DNA of 64,000 nt from Bactrocera neohumeralis (Eukaryota; Arthropoda; Insecta; Diptera; Tephritidae), in NCBI RefSeq assembly GCF_024586455.1, contig NC_065922.1:20580089-20644088 (forward strand). Reading direction: 5' to 3'. Position numbers and translations under genes: made by a program. Below the pieces are notes generated by a model. The model did no database searches. It saw nothing but the letters and a program-made list of their open reading frames with translations, and had not been told where the DNA came from. Shown in pieces: positions 58,086-64,000 of the stretch (its first letter is position 1; each line of letters opens with the position of its first letter).

Positions 58086-60080
58086 ATTGAGTATGAATCA
58101 AGTAACAGATGTCAAAAGGACCAATTCAAAAAAAATATTGCCTCATTGAAAACAAGGCATCTAAAAAAACATCCGCTAATTAATCGAAAGGGTGTTGTAC
58201 TGGGATACTAGCATTCGGCCTCAAACTTGTGGTATTTGGAATATAAAATCTGAAAAGAAGTTCTGAACCAAAATAATTTATAAAATTTTTGGATAAGTTT
58301 ATCGAAATATCGAGAAGTTTGGATTATATACGTACATGTATCTCTTATATTTTTAGAGAACAATCTAACGCTATCTCATTCGTATCGTAACTTGATATAT
58401 TTCTAACGAGTTGACACTTATTTCCTCTGACTCCTGATAAGTTTGCCATTATATCCAATGTTTTTAACCAGCTGCATTGTCTTGGATTATTGTCTATTGA
58501 CAGTCTCTAATGCTACCACAGGTTAGCTGGAGGTGCCCACAAAAGTTCTGGAAACCAGACGAATGCAAAACTAAAAATTCGTTGACACATTTTTATTTTA
58601 TGCCACATGTCTATACAAGTATATGTATGGTTAAGTGTATTTTTGTTTATTACAGTGTTGGTCATGTTTATGGTAGCAGTTAAAAATAGCTTTTTTTATA
58701 GCCTAAAAAAGAAAATTTTGGAAGTTGAAAAAACCACCTTTATCATTTAATTTAAAATTTTAAGGGTATCTAAAGATATATTTTAAAAATACGCTCTATA
58801 ATTTTTGAACGAAAATTTTCAAAATTTTTCGAGTTACACGCAATCTACGACGCCGCTAAAAAAGGTCCTCCATTACTATAGTGAATGCGATGGCTACCAT
58901 GGATGAAACCGAAAAAAAGTTCTACTAGAAGATATTGTCTCGAAAAAATATACCTAAAATTGACAAAATGGCGGCTCAAAAAAAATATCGAAAATTATCC
59001 GAAATTTTTGACCGTTTTTGGTTTGACTCATTCTAAAAAAAAATGTGTGGGTAGTCGACTCATTTGACTCTGAGTAATCACTCAATCAAATTTGAAAAAT
59101 ATAGTTCTAGGAGAAAGGCGTTTAAAGATACACTTATGGAGGTGATGGAAGTGAGGGGGTAAAATTTAAGTTGTTACATGTGTTTCCTCGGGTAAAAACA
59201 GTCTTTTTTCAACATATTTCTCATTTAAAAAATTAAACATTTTACTACAATTTATTTTTACAAACATACGCTATTCACAAGGAAATTCTGAAATTTTTGG
59301 TAACCATATTTTAAACTCTGCCATTGTGCCGCCATTTCCAGTGACCCCTCGCAAAACGTCCGGGTTTTCAGAATAACTCCTTACAAGATCATCTAAAGTG
59401 AAGAAATACAATTTTTAGTTAAAACCTTAACTTAGAACTCGGACGAAGGAAAAACCACTGAAAATTGGACATTCGTCAGACATTTTTACAAAAAGATGAA
59501 AATTTCAGTGAAAATTTCGAGAAATTTTTTTTCAAATAGTTGTAATTGAAAATAAAATCCTTCGTCCAATCTTTAAGAATTGTATCTCAAAGACCTGTGT
59601 AAAATTTCATGAATATCGGTTGAGTAGTTCTCGAGAAATCTTGCCAGCCGACTTCAAAAACACAGTTCGAGACAAACGCGTTTAAAGCCGGTGCACTTAG
59701 CCTAGCTAACCTCGAGCGCACAAGTTCTCAAGACTGTATCTCCGGAACTATTACCCGGTTCAACTTGAAAATTTAGGAGAATTTTCTAGAGATATTGTAG
59801 AATTTAATAAGACAATAAAAAAAATCGATTTTTTGAAACCCGTAAACCCATGTAACCCCTTCAAAAGCTGTAACTCAAAAACTATTTGAGATATGGATTT
59901 AAAATTTCCGTATGTTATTGTTAAAGGTTTGCCCTACCGAATTATGAAAAAAATTAACTTAATTCAAACCGCAATAAAAATCCAATATTAGCGCCATCTA
60001 GCGGATTTAAACTTTACAGGGCTGGGGTTTCTGCAAAGCTATTCTAAAATTTTTAATCAAAACCAGTCCACTAAATTCAA
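58086..60080. repeat. AT-rich region with a degenerate dispersed repeat R3
   Basis: No gene. About 58,780-60,000 carries repeat-like text including TCGGTTGAGTAGTTCTCGAG and AGTTCGAGACAAACGCGTTT, an inverted relative of 1,949-2,030 and 9,663-9,715. The repeat class is unknown. Confidence 0.4.
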
Positions 60081-61870
60081 AGTGTATACATACTAGAGAC
60101 AGCACACACGTACATGAATCATTTTTATGCATTTATACATATACGTGGATGAATCAAAAATTAGTCATTATGGAATTCAAGTTATTTCCAAACTTTTTGC
60201 TTGATCGCGACTGTAAGAGTATATCTATACATATGTACATACATTTCAGATACACATACAAGTACTCGTATGTATGTATGCATTTCTACATTTACATTTC
60301 GTAAGGTTTTAAATTACATGCCTAGGCCCACACCCACCCAACACGCTTTCTTCCAAGCAAGTCTTCACGCGAGGTGTGAGTCTGTCTGATTGACAATTCG
60401 CCTGTCCACTTGCGTGTATGTAAATGTGTGTTGTAGCCTTCTGCCATATGTCTGTCAGCCGTTCAACTATTCACAACTCGGACTTGAAGCTTTTCTAAAC
60501 TGTCACACATGCACACATACATATATTTGTGTTTGCATGTGTGTGATATTATGCCAATTGCCTTGGCTGTACGCTTGAGTTTTCGAGTTTGGTGTCGGAC
60601 TTCAGCACAGAAATTGGTGGACATGTTGAGGAGTGTTGAATGTTGAGTGTTGAGCAATGTGTGCTGCTGAGCTGCGGCTCTGTCTGTCTGTCTGTCTGTT
60701 ACGAGTCGAGGCCACGACATGCAACTGTAGACAATAAAGGAAGAGATTAAAATTAATACTTTGGCTGCTTACGGTGACTGACTTGCTGCTGGCACCTACG
60801 GCACATACACTCACACACACATACTTACATACATACACAAATACATATGTACATATATGGTGGCAATACTTTATTTGCTGTTTATATACATATTTATATA
60901 TGGTTCACAACTGTAAATATCAGAAAATTATAGTTGTATTTATGTATGTATGTGTGTGTCAACAAATTAACGAGCAGCGCACATGCACACGCTCCTTTAA
61001 TTCCGTCACACAACTGTCGACTCGTCACTCTCTCGTACGAAGACCTGTCGACCTTCTGTCAACGAAAATGCGATTTAGACTTTTGTTTCAATTTTATTGT
61101 ATTCAATTAAAAATGCATTCATCGAACGAAACGAAATGAAAAGTTCAAGCGTATGCATAAATATTTTAATAATCCTTTGCTTTGTCACATTCTACTTTGC
61201 GCCTCTCATACACGACAAGTCCTGCCTCTCTTAGCTAAGGCATTTTTTTTTCTACTTGTAATCTTAAAAGAAAAAAAGTAGAGAACAAAATAGCTCAGGT
61301 CAATGCGCGTTGACATTGAAAACATTTCAATTAGATAATGTGTGCGTAATGTCCCTTTAATATATATACCTATATATAGATATACATATAAATACATCCA
61401 ACCTTTAACTGTGCCTTGTTAAAAGGTTGTCTAATTATTGTTCTTGTGTTTCTCTAGCTGCCAGACAAATTGTCTACAAATTACCTGCCGATTTGCTTCT
61501 TCTTCAGCATGGACCTTTTGCTCTCGATATTTTACGAGTATCAGTCGGGCGCACAAGTTATTTGAGCCTGCTGAAGAATTCTTATCTCGTAGAGATCACA
61601 AATATTTTTGGATTAAGTAATGCATTTTGAGCTGCCTTTGATTTCTTTAAAGCGTTTCGTCTAAAAAGTTGTAATTTGAGGTTAAGAAATTTGCTCCTTG
61701 TCAAAGAGATGCCTATGAAGTATCTTATATTACACAATTTTGTTGTTTTATTGCGTAAATATGTATAGATATTTATTTAATGTCTATAAAAAAATAATCT
61801 TACATACAAATGTATATTTAGCGCTCTTAACCCAGTACATTTTTCATATCCGTATGTACATATGTATATT
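60081..61870. other. Non-coding DNA with microsatellites
   Basis: CATA/TATG tracts at 60,225-60,290 and 60,815-60,870; a CTGT tetranucleotide run at 60,680-60,700; CACA at 60,810-60,820. The open frames here (for example 60,774-61,139) mainly read through these tracts. No gene recognised. Confidence 0.4.
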
Positions 61871-62089
61871 AAGGTGGGTCAAAAAAAAAAGAGATGTTTA
61901 CTTTTCGCTTAATACTCTGAAAAATTGGAAGATTCTCCGCTTAACAGTTTTCTATTTGTTTCTTATTATCGAAAAATTCAAATCTCGCTTCCAACTGCTG
62001 GAAATAATATTTAGTTTTGTATAACACTACTATGAGCAAAAAATAGTAAGACTTTATTCATAATTTTAAAATTATTTTTTTATTCTTCA

Positions 62090-62890
62090 AAATTTATCTC
62101 GTCCCCTCAAAGTAATCCCCTTTGGCCCAAAAACACTTCTGCCAACGTTTTTTCCAATCCTCGAAACAGTTGTTAAAGTTAATTTCTGAAATAGCTTTCA
62201 AAGTCCGTCGCGATTTACGGTTAATGACTTCAACTGACTCAAAACGGTTTCCCCGGAGGGGACGTTTGAGTTTGCTGAATAGCCAGCAGTCAAATGGAGG
62301 TAAATCCGGTGAATACGGTGGTTGCGGCACAATATTGGTTGAAAAGTTTGACGAAAAACTCACGAAGAATCGATGCAGCAGACGACGATACATTAACTGT
62401 CGTGCAAAAACCAAGAGGCCCATAATTCCGGCCTCTTTTTACTTTTTAGTATTCCTTGTTGACAGTTTGGCCGGTCGGAAAGAATTCGCTGTCCACCACA
62501 CCTCGATAGTCGAAGGAAACTGTCAACTTAACATTGATTTTGATCTGCCTTGACGTGGTTTTGTGGTTTTGTCGGCTTCGGCTCACCTTTGCCAAGATAT
62601 TCGGCCAATTGATCGTCTGTTTCCGGGTCGTAAACATAGATCCATCGACAGTAATAATACGTTTCATGACAACCTGGTGAGTGTTTTTTGAACCAGTCGT
62701 GCTTTCATTTTTTCTAGCACCAAATGATATTTCAAAATGGTTTTCATTGATCCTTCCGATATTCCTTCGATGCCAATAAGATCTCTTACTGTTACTCGTC
62801 GATTCTTCAATTTCTTTATTTTATTTTTGTGTTGGTCATCAGTTGATGTTTATGGCCGTTCTGGACGTGTCTATTAGGGTTACGGAAAAT
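62090..62890 (-). mobile_element. Mariner transposase remnant (C-terminal two-thirds)
   Basis: Minus-strand order, right to left: a decayed linker near 62,750-62,880, then KRIITVDGSMF (first catalytic block; the usual GDETW is altered to VDGSM), FDYRGVVDSEFFPTGQTVNK (62,446-62,667). A further frame (62,094-62,423) has STNIVPQPPYSPDLPPFDCW (third Asp), LKRPLRGNRFESVEVINRKS and WKKRWQKCFWAKGDYFEG. The second Asp block (HHDNAP) is missing at the frame change. Inactive. Confidence 0.8.
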
Positions 62891-63124
62891 ATGTAATCTA
62901 ACCAGTTGTGAATGCTTGGTCGATATTTTTGATCATCCCTAGTAGTTCTAAAAGAGCTGAATATCCTTATTACATTGGAAGAAGGATTCTTTAAGTTTTC
63001 ATATTTGGCACTATTGTTATTGCGAACTAATCTTTTTAGATATCCCACAAAAATATCTAAAAACTTGCATTGCACTTAAAAAAAAATATTTTATCAAACT
63101 TTTTTCCACAAATCTTTCTCTAAA

Positions 63125-63335
63125 AAGTGCCACTCCAGCTCTGAGAGCATTCGGCGCAGTACCCACCGTGTGAAGCAGAGAAAGAGGAAGACCTCCTCTC
63201 CTTTGGAAAGTCCAGGTGGAGAAAGACCTGGCTACACTTGAAATCTCAAATTGGCGCCAAATAGCGAAAAGAAAGAACGACTGTCAAAATAGGCTTCTTT
63301 TGAGTCACCAATGAAGGCGCTAATAAATATTTATA
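63125..63335 (+). mobile_element. Possible non-LTR C-terminal scrap
   Basis: Plus-strand text over about 63,170-63,260 (EERGRPPL-like reading near GAGGAAGACCTCC, then LEISNWRQIAKRKNDC) resembles the common C-terminus of RTE-like ORF2 proteins. It is too short and frameshifted for firm assignment. Confidence 0.4.
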
Positions 63336-63479
63336 CTTGTAAAATAAGCGAAAATTTAGTTTTTTTCAGTCCGGCTAAAATTTGATCAGCTGTTATATAC
63401 AGAACATAAATAATTAATGAAGGATCACTATAAACTTGAAAAAATCTTAAGAGAGCACTAATAGAAAAACGATCTCCCA

Positions 63480-64000
63480 TAAATATAGAGATAAGATATA
63501 TGGGTTGAAAAATGCGTTAATTTCTTCGTTGGTGACTGTAGTATAACCATAACGACGCTTAATCCAATTTTCCATACACTAGTGGTGATTTGCTCCAAGG
63601 CCTGAATCGAAACAGGATTGTCCGCATAGACTTTAAACTTTAGATCGACCGCCACCACCAAGCCGTTATTTTTTATGGATAAATGGCAGCTCTTGAATCT
63701 CTTCAGGGTGCTCTTCGTCACAAATGGCAATTTGGCTTGTTTATATACCCATTTAGCCAGAAATGCCTCATCACTGAAAAAATTTGCCAGGTCTTCAAGA
63801 TGGGTGATGGGAAGGTCAAGTTGCGAATAGATCTCGATGCGTCAGTATTCCACCGATTATGTTGAACATAAACTGCGTGCTGGGCGTGTTCCATTCGCTC
63901 GAAACAATAATAAATCTTTGGGTGATGGTGTTGCAAAGCGCGAATTTTATTTTATATAATAAAGTTGAACGATTTGTAAACGATGTTCAGCGGAATTCTT
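63480..64000 (-). mobile_element. Tc1/mariner-superfamily remnant, running off the window
   Basis: Minus strand: HRLQIVQLYYIK at the right edge (63,935-63,975), then EDLANFFSDEAFLAKWVYKQ (first catalytic block, SDEA), then decay. Same family as 8,330-9,060 and 57,215-58,085. Confidence 0.65.

Noticed and set aside
1..64000. Search for tRNA, rRNA, snRNA and CRISPR arrays
   Set aside because: No convincing B-box plus cloverleaf, rRNA core or spaced direct-repeat array was seen by eye. A covariance-model search (tRNAscan-SE, Infernal) would settle it.

Overview
The window is insect nuclear DNA, most likely from a cyclorrhaphan fly and probably a tephritid fruit fly. The evidence is small GT-AG introns (about 60-75 bp), an antigen-5-related (CAP) gene family of fly type, AT-rich spacers, and many mariner/Tc1 and non-LTR remnants of dipteran character. 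No bacterial or viral gene set, CRISPR array, tRNA or rRNA was seen.

1-16,700: a 346-bp hAT-like miniature element (166-511), an AT-rich gene-poor stretch, then three antigen-5-related genes in tandem, all on the minus strand (3019-3903, 6559-7467, 13193-14096). Each has three exons with the same two intron positions. Each is open from a signal peptide to a stop codon. Genes 2 and 3 are recent duplicates (about 91% identical proteins, identical first coding exons); gene 1 is older. The spacers are copies of each other, later filled by different insertions: a deleted mariner, a hairpin-ended repeat, a Tc1-like element, a non-LTR remnant, and a mariner with a nested repeat.

16,715-57,230: almost wholly mobile DNA and unique non-coding DNA, arranged as two collinear copies. 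Copy A is 17,624-32,783, broken by a 100-N gap at 22,539-22,638. Copy B is 32,884-57,230. A second 100-N gap (32,784-32,883) separates them. The order and the gap positions suggest two haplotypes placed end to end in the assembly rather than a true tandem duplication. The copies differ by several whole transposon insertions. The last 2 kb before the first gap (about 20,600-22,538) looks like badly called sequence. The best single element is a DD37D mariner relative (maT type) at 16,715-18,050, intact except for one visible frameshift. The most unusual is a 1,264-bp unit at 36,077-37,340 with perfect 12-bp inverted ends and a TAA target duplication. It carries a decayed gene of an uncharacterised, multi-copy invertebrate protein family.

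57,230-64,000: Tc1-like and mariner remnants, a degenerate repeat, microsatellites and a non-LTR C-terminal scrap.

The only genes I would call functional are the three secreted CAP proteins. Everything else coding-like is transposon-derived and mostly broken.
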